DNA of 14,238 bases from Candidatus Glassiibacteriota bacterium (GCA_030604975.1 JAUVUV010000012.1:1-14238), one strand, 5' to 3'. Positions 7,801 to 14,238 are shown, counted from the first letter of the stretch. The notes: generated by a model not told the origin, from the letters alone. Numbers and translations: made by a program.

Positions 7801-7896
7801 ATTGGAATTGGCGATATTGTTACCGATCACGCTGAGCCGGGTCGCGTTTGCCTTAAGACCGGATACGCCGCTTTGAAGTGTACTCTCTAAACTCAT
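4810..7896 (-). CDS. flgE: Flagellar hook protein FlgE, unusually large (1028 aa)
   Basis: Subunit of the flagellar hook, the extracellular universal joint exported by the flagellar type III system. The N-terminal rod/hook signature is GNNIANSNTAGFKASRVTFSEYL (residues 25-47), with TDMAIQGEGFFVVRDG at 95-110. The C-terminal helix ends SSNVDLAQEFANIITTQRGFQANARIITSTDTLLQEVVNLAR. The family's usual ISAFDSFGETHNVIMTLVK strand appears only at residues 617-635. Two insertions, about 186-595 and 640-820, explain why the protein is over twice the E. coli length (402 aa). They contain duplicated modules. There is no cysteine, which excludes the spirochaete-type lysinoalanine cross-link. The ATG at 7896 is chosen because AAGGAGGT lies 6 bases upstream and MSLESTLQSGVSGL matches family starts; an upstream ATG adding 11 residues is unlikely. 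A terminator follows. Confidence 0.96.
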   Translation of the reverse strand: MSLESTLQSGVSGLKANATRLSVIGNNIANSNTAGFKASRVTFSEYLVQTIAESRRPIEGGNGGVNPIEFGLGVGVASIDNLFTQGTLESTGVTTDMAIQGEGFFVVRDGQRNLYTRAGAFQFDGRGNLVQNGTGYMIQGRLANTAGVIPSGSPIEDMIIPIGLTTPAKFTTRVEFTDNLDADSGVLANTLTIGVPFTIRATGQVATGVTDINDLAQTINTLDEGDRIKISGTDPIGTVITAIFRYGSGTELLPDGSTVARDGTTLASLVNVINNAFSGVTASIDSNGQIIMVDESAGASQTSISLAFEEDANSASVLGNIVQDSFVPEASAQVTGSPLIFPAGGFQFASDVQGIQFSRQLVIAVGGIDQGRDNVITVMPDANGDGVYDDITELVNAINQGINNDLQLAGTIQVVATQDNALRFLTTSPSDFIRFNIVPAGDQTSLLDLGLTPGQEGLGVGEGGLNLTTLKSTNQFRVQVEDDPSQTISVVPLVYADVEDLVAGLNAAINSNANLSGVLTAFVDYSRGAAAISFETNRPSASLKILRGTQPVPMGGVDLFDALGFDDANELALDGIPGNEEDYNNISVDGNATSSISLAAFNLTQTGRDAGSHIASISAFDSFGETHNVIMTLVKSTQELPAVEQKLISTAAPLMISSQDPEAGPLDLQPISPALVETDIIDLWSIDTTDLENVRKGDAQPRAGDIIRITGTSARGLPVSRTMVIEGGTEPTTVQDLLDKINVLYESTSAGGDGSGATAAINANGQIIMTDDTPRASLTAINITFEDNPDNLRPTLPNFPFRLAAAFRDLQRGSNAITTDVPGQWDWSIRLTGNETALTGNEGTVIFNPDGSMQGFTVRDRSSTFGFDPNNGADRMEIMLDMGTIGGFDGMTQFRGPSTAIISSQDGFAAGKLSSLEIDNTGVFTGVFSNGVTKTLGKLVLASFNNPGGLQKNGKNNYLESANSGVAVVGEAGTNIQGDISSGFLESSNVDLAQEFANIITTQRGFQANARIITSTDTLLQEVVNLAR

Positions 7897-7902
7897 TTGT
7901 CG

Positions 7903-7910
7903 ACCTCCTT
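7903..7910 (-). promoter_or_regulatory. Strong ribosome binding site deciding the flgE start
   Basis: AAGGAGGT on the minus strand is a full anti-16S match ending 6 bases before the ATG at 7896. It rules out the in-frame upstream ATG at 7929, which lacks such a site and falls inside the leader hairpin. Confidence 0.8.
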
Positions 7911-7921
7911 GTCTTTCGCTT

Positions 7922-7942
7922 ACCACCACATCATGCGGTGGT
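7922..7942 (-). other. Hairpin in flgD-flgE gap, upstream of flgE ribosome site
   Basis: ACCACCGCA and TGTGGTGGT form a 9-base-pair stem (one G-U) around a 3-base loop. It ends 11 bases before the AAGGAGGT of flgE and is not followed by T residues, so it is not a normal terminator. It may block 5' decay or help separate flgD and flgE translation levels, since hook subunit is needed in far larger amounts than cap. Function is inferred. Confidence 0.5.
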
Positions 7943-7999
7943 GCTTTGGGTGTTTATAAACCAACAATAGGAACAGGTGCATTAGCCAAGTATTATTCC

Positions 8000-8710
8000 T
8001 CAGATTAAACCGCCATTTTCTTTAGGCAGGACAACCTCGATGATGTTTTCTAGGGCGACCTCCTCCTCACCGACCAGGAGGATGGCCCTGTTATCGAAAT
8101 AACGCACACCGGTTACCAGGCCCATCATGAAAGTCACCGTGGCGATCCTGTTACTGTCATAGTCGGAGGCAAGCACTTCCACATAGTAAGAGCCCTCAGG
8201 CAACCTCTCTCCGCTCTCGTCTTTGCCGTCCCATCCCACCCCCACTCCACCACCGGGCATGGCTCCGAGATCGAGCGATCTTACCATAGTTCCTGCCGAA
8301 TTGTAAATATTAACCAACGTTTCCGCCGAAGCCCTCTCCTGGTTGAAACGAATCTCCAGATCGCCTTCTTCGGAGAGATGAACCTGGTTGCCCACTGCGT
8401 GAACTTCCTTGCCGATGAAAGTTGTGGCAATGCTGTTATTAAGCGAACTGGCGATAAAGCCGTTTATTTCCAGATTCTCGCCCAGAGCTTTATTCATTCC
8501 CATGAGCTGTTCGAGACTCGAAAACTGGGCCAACTGGGACGCAAATTCCTGGTTGCTCGCAGGGTTCAACGGGTCCTGATTCTGCAGTTGCACCACGAGT
8601 AGCTTGAGGAAATCGTCTTTCAGCAGTTGAGCTCTGTTCTGAATCGAATCCACTCCTGAGGCCTGCGAGGCCCAGGCAGCGCTCTCATTTGTAATACTAG
8701 CAATATCCAT
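8000..8710 (-). CDS. flgD: Hook-capping protein FlgD
   Basis: Scaffold cap at the tip of the growing hook, needed for FlgE polymerisation and removed when the hook is complete. The 236 residues carry the conserved N-terminal block FLKLLVVQLQNQDPLNP (34-50) and FASQLAQFSSLEQLMGM (56-72). A Tudor-like/Ig-like C-terminal half includes the FlgD_ig pattern NSAGTMVRSLDLG ... GWDGKDESGERLPEGSYYVEV (about 137-190). Length is normal for the family. The ATG follows AAAGGAGA at good spacing. It sits 28 bases after fliK and 103 bases before flgE, in the classic fliK-flgD-flgE order. Confidence 0.97.
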   Translation of the reverse strand: MDIASITNESAAWASQASGVDSIQNRAQLLKDDFLKLLVVQLQNQDPLNPASNQEFASQLAQFSSLEQLMGMNKALGENLEINGFIASSLNNSIATTFIGKEVHAVGNQVHLSEEGDLEIRFNQERASAETLVNIYNSAGTMVRSLDLGAMPGGGVGVGWDGKDESGERLPEGSYYVEVLASDYDSNRIATVTFMMGLVTGVRYFDNRAILLVGEEEVALENIIEVVLPKENGGLI

Positions 8711-8738
8711 TGAGCAAACTTCTCCTTTCGATCCTGAA

Positions 8739-11672
8739 TCAGGCCACCCATTCGAGGGTGCTGTAAGAGTATCTATTCACTATTATTTTGGAATCATTGG
8801 CGCTATGCTCGAAATCCTCGCCATCGGCGGCAAAAGTGAGCTCCTCGCCCTCTGTTCTCAGGCCACCTTGTGAACGCCACCCACCTTCTCTGTGGGTTTC
8901 CGTAAAGGCCTGTCTTTGCTCCTGGTTCCCATCCTGGCGCACATCAACACTGAACTTTTCCACTTTCAAGCCCTGCTCAGCCAGGGATTCTTTCAGCCGA
9001 TAGAGGCTGCCTTCGATTAGAGAGCGCGCCTCTTGAGTTTCGACCTGAATCCGGGCAGTCAAGGAGTGATTTTCACCCAGAGTGAGGCGGACTCTCATCT
9101 GGCCCAAATGGTCCGGCTCAAGACGCATGCTGATCTCGCTCGTTCCTCCGAGCCGTATGAGGCGTGCTGCATTGATAATCTTTTCAAAAACTTCGGCCTG
9201 GTTCACCGGCCAGGTCGGCCGCGGAGCCTGCGCTTGATCGACTTTCTGGGCCGGATCACTCAGGGAACTCAACTCGCTGCGGAATGAGGAGAAAAGCTGC
9301 CCGGCTTTCACCTTGTCCGACACCTCACCGCGCTCGAGCCTGGCAAGCAGTTCATCGCTGTCAACGCCCTGTTCCAGCAGGGTTTTTAACATTTCTTCCA
9401 TCCCACCTTCGCCTTTTATTTCTTCCAGGCTTGAAAGCAGATTGGAGTTTCCTGCGGCTGATGAGCCGGCGTTGTTCGCGCTGAGCTTCACATATTCCAC
9501 CGTGGCATTATATCTGGCACCGGAATTACGGGAGATCCGGTTCCGGTTTCCTCCGGCGATGTTAACAGGAACTGTAATATAAGAAAGCACCCCTGAAATT
9601 TTTTCTGCTGTATCGAGTCCGGCTGCCGTGTTAATTGCGCCACCGGTATTTTTAATATTGACCGGATCCGAGCCGAGGGAGCGAATATCGTTTATTCTCT
9701 GTCTGCTGTCGGCCCAAGAAGCCGAATCCACTCTTTCGGCGGAGGCTTTTGAACCCTGGAGAACTTCCTCGAGCCTAAATGTCATGCCTTCTGCTACACC
9801 GTTTCTGAAGTCCGAGTTCTGGCCAGGCACGTACGCGGCCTCCCCGGTTGGCACCTGGCCGGTATTTACACCCTTAGCCGAAAGTATGTAAGACTGGGTG
9901 CTGGCGCTTGAATTTTCCCCGGCACCGGAAGCCTGAGAGCCAGTCGGAACACGGCTATTCGGGGAATTCTCAAGTATTGAAGATACGAGTGAGGAAATCT
10001 TCCTGGCCGCTTCAGCCAGAATTTCCGTCGTTTTGCCTGTCTCGCCGGAAGCTGCCGGACCTCCGTCTGTCAGATGATAATTCTGGGGCTGGATCGTTTT
10101 TCCTTCGCTGCTCACAACTTGCAAAACAGAGCCGCGCGGTTCTTCGCTCTGGATCTGGTTGGACTGTAATATATTTTTGTTTTCTGATAAGATTTCAGGC
10201 GATATTCTGTCTTGGATAACAATATCTCTTAGGGTTATTTCACTTGAATTAACAACCAACAATTTTTCTGTAGTTTGCCCGTTATGCATGCCACTGCTAT
10301 TAACTTCTAAACTGTTTTGCTGCCCACTGTTATGGGAAAGGATCGGTGCTTCTGCCGAATTTCCATTTCCGGCCTTTAAAGTCTCAGGTTCAGCATTTGC
10401 CTGCTGGCCGGACTGAGCGATCAGCGACTTGATTTCTCTTGCCAGAGAATCGAGCGTAGCTTTCTGTTCTTCGGGTGAGAGATCCTCGAGCCGGGCCAGA
10501 TGATCGAACATCGAAATGATTTCCCTGAACCTTTCCGGGTCACCGTCCCGGACTGTTTGGTTCAGGGCCTGCCTCAGAATATTTGCCAGAACCAGCAGGG
10601 CTTTCTTTTCGAGTACGGTGTCAGCCACCCTCGTAGCGGATATCTCAACCTGTCCGGTCTCGGCCGGGATATTGCCTTCAAGCTTATCCAGAAAAGCTTT
10701 CACGGCTTCGAGCACTGTGGATGCATTCTCTGCCAGCGTTTCAGTCTGGTTCATATTTATTGTTTCCAATAGATTTATATCGGTTAACTCAGCCTCTACT
10801 GGGGAACTCTCCCCTGACGGAGAGGTGGCCTGGCTCAAGGATTGCAATCCTTGCAGCCAGTTGCCGGAAGGCTCTGCAATTTCAAAATGTGTCAGGATAC
10901 GCAGTAATTCTGAAATCCTTGCTGCCACAGCTTTGAATTCGGTGTCCGGATTATCCAACTGGGAATTCTGATCTAAGCCGTAAGGTTCCTCAGAGGGTGC
11001 CATGAAGGTGAGAAAATATTGCAGCTCGTTTGAGCTGCTGCTGCCTGTCTGCTCAGATGGGCTACCGGCTTCCTGCGGCCTGAGAGTAAGTGTAGCCGCC
11101 ATAAGCGAAAAGGAATCAGCGCCGTTTTCACCACCCTTGAAAAAAACAAGTACGGGAAGTGAGGCCTCTGTGCTTTCCGCCGCTGTTGCATTGAGCAGAG
11201 TCTGAAGGTCTGATTCCTGAACCAAGACAACCGCGCTGCTGTTTGAAATATTCTGTCCCAGAGTGTCCAGCAGGCCGATGCCATTCAAATCTGTCTTTTC
11301 AAGGTCGAAAATGACCTCCAGAGGTGCAAATTTTCTGTCGGAGATTTGGTTAAGGAAACTTAATACTTTTCCCAGTGACTCAGAGATACCGAAGAGGTGG
11401 GAATTATCAACTGTGGGAGAAAAGTCTTTGGTGGGGATTAGACCGGAGGCGTGTAAATCGTTGATCAGATCGGACGGCAGTTTAAAGGTATTCGAAGTAG
11501 CACCGGTTCCGACATCATTTTCTGCCTGCACTAAACCATCGTCAGCCAGAATGTTGGCCACTAGCCTCTCAAATGATGTTCCAGCGGTCGAACCGGGTTC
11601 CGCAACACCTTGACCGCTGTCTAATAGAACAGGTCCAATGGGGATTTGCGCTATTGGAAAGCCGTTAATCAT
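8739..11672 (-). CDS. fliK: Hook-length control protein FliK, unusually long (977 aa)
   Basis: Exported molecular ruler that measures hook length and switches the export gate from hook to filament substrates by contacting FlhB. The diagnostic part is the C-terminal Flg_hook domain (about residues 847-925), with ISMRLEPDHLGQMRVRLTL and a helix LIEGSLYRLKESLAEQGLKVEKFSVDV. A charged or polar tail of about 50 residues ends the protein. The preceding 840 residues are poor in cysteine, rich in S, G, Q, E and N, and look mostly unstructured, as expected for a ruler. The protein is more than twice the E. coli length (about 405 aa), which goes with the oversized FlgE downstream. It is the first gene of the hook unit, with a sigma-54-type promoter about 60 bases upstream. 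The ribosome site (AGGGAAG) is modest. Confidence 0.93.
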   Translation of the reverse strand: MINGFPIAQIPIGPVLLDSGQGVAEPGSTAGTSFERLVANILADDGLVQAENDVGTGATSNTFKLPSDLINDLHASGLIPTKDFSPTVDNSHLFGISESLGKVLSFLNQISDRKFAPLEVIFDLEKTDLNGIGLLDTLGQNISNSSAVVLVQESDLQTLLNATAAESTEASLPVLVFFKGGENGADSFSLMAATLTLRPQEAGSPSEQTGSSSSNELQYFLTFMAPSEEPYGLDQNSQLDNPDTEFKAVAARISELLRILTHFEIAEPSGNWLQGLQSLSQATSPSGESSPVEAELTDINLLETINMNQTETLAENASTVLEAVKAFLDKLEGNIPAETGQVEISATRVADTVLEKKALLVLANILRQALNQTVRDGDPERFREIISMFDHLARLEDLSPEEQKATLDSLAREIKSLIAQSGQQANAEPETLKAGNGNSAEAPILSHNSGQQNSLEVNSSGMHNGQTTEKLLVVNSSEITLRDIVIQDRISPEILSENKNILQSNQIQSEEPRGSVLQVVSSEGKTIQPQNYHLTDGGPAASGETGKTTEILAEAARKISSLVSSILENSPNSRVPTGSQASGAGENSSASTQSYILSAKGVNTGQVPTGEAAYVPGQNSDFRNGVAEGMTFRLEEVLQGSKASAERVDSASWADSRQRINDIRSLGSDPVNIKNTGGAINTAAGLDTAEKISGVLSYITVPVNIAGGNRNRISRNSGARYNATVEYVKLSANNAGSSAAGNSNLLSSLEEIKGEGGMEEMLKTLLEQGVDSDELLARLERGEVSDKVKAGQLFSSFRSELSSLSDPAQKVDQAQAPRPTWPVNQAEVFEKIINAARLIRLGGTSEISMRLEPDHLGQMRVRLTLGENHSLTARIQVETQEARSLIEGSLYRLKESLAEQGLKVEKFSVDVRQDGNQEQRQAFTETHREGGWRSQGGLRTEGEELTFAADGEDFEHSANDSKIIVNRYSYSTLEWVA

Positions 11673-11732
11673 TTAGTTTTCTTCCCTGAAAAATCTCTTC
11701 CATCCATGGAATTCCGGCTTGGTTTGCTTAGC

Positions 11733-11747
11733 GCAAACTGTGTGCCA
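11733..11747 (-). promoter_or_regulatory. Sigma-54 (RpoN)-type promoter for fliK-flgD-flgE
   Basis: The minus strand reads TGGCACACAGTTTGC, matching TGGCACGN4TTGC at all but one of the defined positions, with the exact 10-base GG-GC spacing. Transcription would start near 11721, giving a leader of about 50 bases before the fliK ATG. This is the best promoter match in the window. It lies inside an 81-codon ORF (11918-11673) that is therefore unlikely to be a gene. Confidence 0.85.
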
Positions 11748-11832
11748 ATCATGGGGTGATGACTTTCCGGAGTCTGGAATTATATCTATTTCATTGTTTT
11801 CAGTAGGGTTAGAATGAATGGAATATCTTCTT

Positions 11833-11876
11833 TTGGGAAAATATCGCCTGATTAAAAATAATTTTTTATTTTCCAA
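11833..11876. promoter_or_regulatory. AT-rich imperfect inverted repeat upstream of fliK promoter
   Basis: TTGGGAAAAT and ATTTTCCAA form a 9-base inverted repeat with one unpaired G, about 90-130 bases upstream of the fliK sigma-54-type element. An inner AAAA/TTTT dyad lies between the arms. It is placed where an enhancer-binding activator or a DNA-bending protein could act. The AT-richness makes a chance match plausible. Confidence 0.3.
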
Positions 11877-12139
11877 CCGTGACAATATTGCCCAATCGTA
11901 CAGTACTTTTTTCCTCACTTTGCCAGAGAGCAGCCCAATATGACAGGCAATCTACTGCGCATAACCGATCTTCCATGGTACATCTGGATAGAGCCGGCAA
12001 CCATATCAATTTCCGTAGATTTATTTTCTGAAAAAAGATATAAGTTGAAACGAATAAGGGAAATCGGAGTACTTTATATAATACAACTACAATTCACATT
12101 CATTTTTTTTTTATGGGATTCAATTTAACGCCGCGCTTT

Positions 12140-12169
12140 CTTGACTCTTTCAGTTGGCTTGAGTACAAT
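12140..12169 (+). promoter_or_regulatory. Sigma-70-type promoter for the Omp85 gene
   Basis: TTGACT (12140-12145) and TACAAT (12164-12169) are separated by exactly 17 bases; each hexamer matches 5 of 6 consensus positions. Transcription would start near 12176, leaving a leader of about 50 bases before the ribosome site at 12218. It means any start codon at 12169 would not be on the message. Confidence 0.75.
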
Positions 12170-12217
12170 TGTTGTCGCGCAATTATTTGGGAAAAAGCTC
12201 TGAATCTGAATGCGTCC

Positions 12218-12225
12218 GGGAGGAG
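12218..12225 (+). promoter_or_regulatory. Strong ribosome binding site without a standard start codon
   Basis: GGGAGGAG is the only strong Shine-Dalgarno match in the Omp85 leader. The codons at the right distance in the reading frame are CTG (12229) and ATT (12232); there is no ATG, GTG or TTG there. A mini-ORF of 8 codons (ATG at 12210, TAA at 12234-12236) overlaps the site. Confidence 0.6.
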
Positions 12226-12228
12226 AGT

Positions 12229-14130
12229 CTGATTAATCATTCTGGAAAAGATATTCAACCAATACCGTTTTTGCACCGGGTGAAGTACTCTTGTCTAATA
12301 CTTCCAGTTCTTTGCCTGTTGATGGCTTTACCCGCACAGGCTCAATGGTTGGTAGGCAAAATCACGATTGAAGGCAATGCGCAGGTAAACGATAGACTCA
12401 TCAGGGACAGGATGAACTTGAAAAAAGGCAAGTCTTATGCTGAATGGAAAATCGAGCAAGACCGGGCGATGATTTTTGCCCTGTACCACAGCAGGGGATT
12501 TCTGCAGGCGGAGGTGGAAGAATTCGAAAAAAAGATAAATATCGACGAGCAGAAGGTCGATATCCTGATCCGGATCAGGGAAGGGATGCAAACTATTCTG
12601 AAGAAAATAGAGCTTGCCGGGAATACCGTGTTCGCCTCGAAAGACCTTCTGGGACTGGAGGAAATCCAGCTCGGAAGGCCTCTGGATGCCAGGAAACTCA
12701 GCCGCCTTCGGCAGGAAATCCTCAACCGTTACAATAGCAAGGGCTACCTTTATGCCGAGGTTAAAGACAGGTATTACTTCCCTACCGGTGAGTTGAACGC
12801 AGAGGTTTATTTCGATATTGATGAGGGGAGGCGGATTAGAGTCGGCCAGATAGAAATCGTGGGGAACAAAAAGATTCAGACTTACATTATCAGGAAAGCC
12901 TTGGAGATCAAGCACGGAGAGGTCTATACCGAAGAAAAAATGCGCAAGAGCAAAGCCAACCTTTACCGTATCGCAATCCTGAAAGATATAAGGCACGAAC
13001 TCCATGGTTTGGAGGAAAAAAGTGAGGTTGTTGATATAGTTATCAGTGTTTCCGAGGGTGATTTCCGCTCGGTCGGTGTCGGTGGAGGTATCGGTGATGT
13101 GGACGGACTCAGGGGCTGGCTCGAATGGGGCCATTACAACATGCTCTCCCGGGCTTTCAGCCTCACGCAGCTTACGCGGCTAACCTATCAGCCTTTTGAG
13201 GAACAGCCGGCTTATGAATACTCTTATTCCTCCTCTCTTACCCTTCGGCAGCCGTACTTTCTTTATTCCAGGATAGAGGCCAGCACGACTGGTTTGTTCG
13301 AAAAAGTCTCCTACGCACACCACGATGAAGAAAAACTGGCCCTGAACCTCCTGTTTCGCAACATGGTTACCGAAAGACGGGAAATAAGTCTTTTGACAGA
13401 GTTGAATAAACGAAACATATTCAACGTGGACACTCTCACCGCCGACCAGAGTATTATCGACAACCGGGGCAATAAGATCACCAGTCTCATCTCTCCGCTT
13501 TTTATGTCTGACCACAGGGACGACCGTTTCAACCCGACGCGGGGCTATACGATTATGATCAAATCATCGCTCGCCGGGGGGCCGTTCCTGTTCGGCTCGA
13601 TTAATTTCTATGGATTCAGCGTTGAAGGAACCTACTTTCAGCCGTTGTGGATTCCTGGAGCCAAAACACCCCTGGTGCTTGCCGGTAAAATAAAGCTTGG
13701 GGTGATCCGGGAGTTCGGCAGCACGCCCTCGGTTCCCCCCACCGAAGCTTTCAATATCGGGGGCGGGAAAAACCTGAGAGGATACAGCGAGCTTTCGATC
13801 GGCCCGATCAATGACCGCAACGTGCCCGGTAACGTGCTCGTACAGTCAAATTTCGAGCTGCGCTATCCGATCTGGCGCGAGTTGGGTGGGGTGCTGTTCC
13901 TGGATGCGGCAAATGTCTTTCGTGACTTTTATTCCGACGAACGGTTTCATCTTCTGACCACTGCCGGTGTGGGCCTGCGCTACCGCACTCCTGTGGGCCC
14001 CTTGCGTATCGATGGAGCATTAAAGCTCAATAATATCTCCTCCAGCCGTCTGGCATCAGCCGGAGAATTGCTGGCAAAAGAAAGAGACAGCTGGGGCAGA
14101 ATTCATTTCGGTATCGGGCACACTTTTTAA
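12229..14130 (+). CDS. Omp85-family outer membrane assembly protein (BamA/TamA-like)
   Basis: Outer-membrane beta-barrel protein of the Omp85 superfamily, which inserts or exports other outer-membrane proteins. Numbered from CTG 12229 (633 aa), a signal peptide covers about 1-38 (hydrophobic core 21-35, cleavage after PAQA). Three POTRA-like repeats follow: 42-118 (VGKITIEGN start), 123-200 (LKKIELAGN) and 204-277 (VGQIEIVGN). The barrel is about 280-633. It includes DDRFNPTRGY (431-440), the lid-loop motif NLRGY (515-519) and the final GRIHFGIGHTF ending in phenylalanine. BamA usually has five POTRAs and TamA three, so this is TamA-like in layout, but I cannot separate TamA from a short BamA. 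The start is uncertain: TTG 12169 falls within the promoter -10, and GTG 12280 would give a compact 21-residue signal peptide but has no ribosome site. No direct link to the flagellum is shown. Confidence 0.9.
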   Translation: MINHSGKDIQPIPFLHRVKYSCLILPVLCLLMALPAQAQWLVGKITIEGNAQVNDRLIRDRMNLKKGKSYAEWKIEQDRAMIFALYHSRGFLQAEVEEFEKKINIDEQKVDILIRIREGMQTILKKIELAGNTVFASKDLLGLEEIQLGRPLDARKLSRLRQEILNRYNSKGYLYAEVKDRYYFPTGELNAEVYFDIDEGRRIRVGQIEIVGNKKIQTYIIRKALEIKHGEVYTEEKMRKSKANLYRIAILKDIRHELHGLEEKSEVVDIVISVSEGDFRSVGVGGGIGDVDGLRGWLEWGHYNMLSRAFSLTQLTRLTYQPFEEQPAYEYSYSSSLTLRQPYFLYSRIEASTTGLFEKVSYAHHDEEKLALNLLFRNMVTERREISLLTELNKRNIFNVDTLTADQSIIDNRGNKITSLISPLFMSDHRDDRFNPTRGYTIMIKSSLAGGPFLFGSINFYGFSVEGTYFQPLWIPGAKTPLVLAGKIKLGVIREFGSTPSVPPTEAFNIGGGKNLRGYSELSIGPINDRNVPGNVLVQSNFELRYPIWRELGGVLFLDAANVFRDFYSDERFHLLTTAGVGLRYRTPVGPLRIDGALKLNNISSSRLASAGELLAKERDSWGRIHFGIGHTF

Positions 14131-14199
14131 CCCTGGTTACCGGTTTTATCATAATTATTGTTCTGTTCGCACATTTTTCCATTTAGAGGGTAATACTTA

Positions 14200-14229
14200 T
14201 TGCCATTTATGCACGAGTGGCTTCATAAT
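14200..14229 (+). promoter_or_regulatory. Weak candidate promoter at right edge
   Basis: TTGCCA (14200-14205) and CATAAT (14224-14229) are 18 bases apart, each 5 of 6 to consensus. It could serve a gene beyond the window. I see no gene or clear terminator in the 108 bases after the Omp85 stop. Confidence 0.25.
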
Positions 14230-14238
14230 ATATTTCTC

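Larger units (their letters stand above)
11673..12228. other. Divergent regulatory region between fliK and the Omp85 gene
   Basis: These 556 bases are AT-rich and I see no convincing gene in them. They hold the fliK ribosome site and sigma-54-type promoter, an AT-rich dyad (11833-11876), a run of T near 12104-12113, and the sigma-70-type promoter and leader of the divergent Omp85 gene. GCCCAAT occurs twice (near 11889 and 11932), of unknown meaning. Confidence 0.6.

Noticed and set aside
7943..7999. Search for a sigma-54 or sigma-28 promoter between flgD and flgE
   Set aside because: GG and GC pairs do not have the required 10-base spacing and no GCCGATAA-like element is present.
11673..11918. 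An 81-codon minus-strand ORF directly before fliK
   Set aside because: The best sigma-54-type promoter of the window lies inside it, so its 5' part would not be transcribed. The product has no family features and there is no good ribosome site.
11940..12128. A 62-codon plus-strand ORF in the divergent intergenic region
   Set aside because: No ribosome site, AT-rich unstructured product, and it ends just before the Omp85 promoter. A real small gene cannot be fully excluded.
12328..13134. A 268-codon minus-strand ORF opposite the Omp85 gene
   Set aside because: Antisense to strongly conserved POTRA coding sequence, with no recognisable features.
14131..14160. Possible terminator after the Omp85 gene (AACC/GGTT arms)
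   Set aside because: Only about four base pairs can form and the following T-run is short, so it does not qualify as an intrinsic terminator.
1..14238. CRISPR arrays, insertion sequences, tRNA or rRNA genes
   Set aside because: No regularly spaced direct repeats, transposase ORFs with terminal repeats, or RNA-gene sequence patterns were seen.

Overview
This window carries part of a flagellar gene cluster, almost all on the minus strand, and one divergent outer-membrane protein gene on the plus strand. The Omp85-family protein, with its signal peptide, POTRA repeats and beta-barrel, shows a diderm (Gram-negative-type) motile bacterium. The FliN homologue has a CheC-like N-terminal half (FliY type), the stator resembles PomA/PomB, and two sigma-54-type promoters precede the flagellar units. 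I cannot fix the phylum from the sequence. It does not look like a standard enterobacterial cluster, and a little-characterised diderm phylum is possible (inference only).

Layout, in the direction of minus-strand transcription from right to left: fliK (11672-8739), flgD (8710-8000) and flgE (7896-4810) form a hook-building unit. A sigma-54-type promoter (11747-11733) precedes fliK, and an intrinsic terminator (4777-4753) follows flgE. After a gap of about 460 bases come flbD/swrD (4348-4121), motA (4054-3287), motB (3260-2547), fliL (2466-1903), fliM (1885-878) and fliN/fliY (885 to beyond base 1), which form a torque and switch unit. Its gap holds a second sigma-54-type promoter (4539-4525), an upstream palindrome, a leader hairpin and a possible housekeeping promoter.

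How the genes work together: FlgD caps the growing hook, FlgE is the hook subunit and FliK measures hook length. MotA and MotB form the ion-driven stator, FliL supports it, and FlbD/SwrD is a small protein linked to motor power. FliM and FliN/FliY form the switch at the C-ring. FlgE (1028 aa) and FliK (977 aa) are both more than twice their usual length. FlgE carries two large insertions in its outer domains that contain duplicated modules.

The right end (12229-14130, plus strand) encodes a BamA/TamA-like Omp85 protein behind a near-consensus sigma-70 promoter. Its start codon is unusual: a strong Shine-Dalgarno sequence is followed by CTG or ATT rather than ATG, GTG or TTG. I found no mobile elements, CRISPR arrays, tRNAs or rRNAs.
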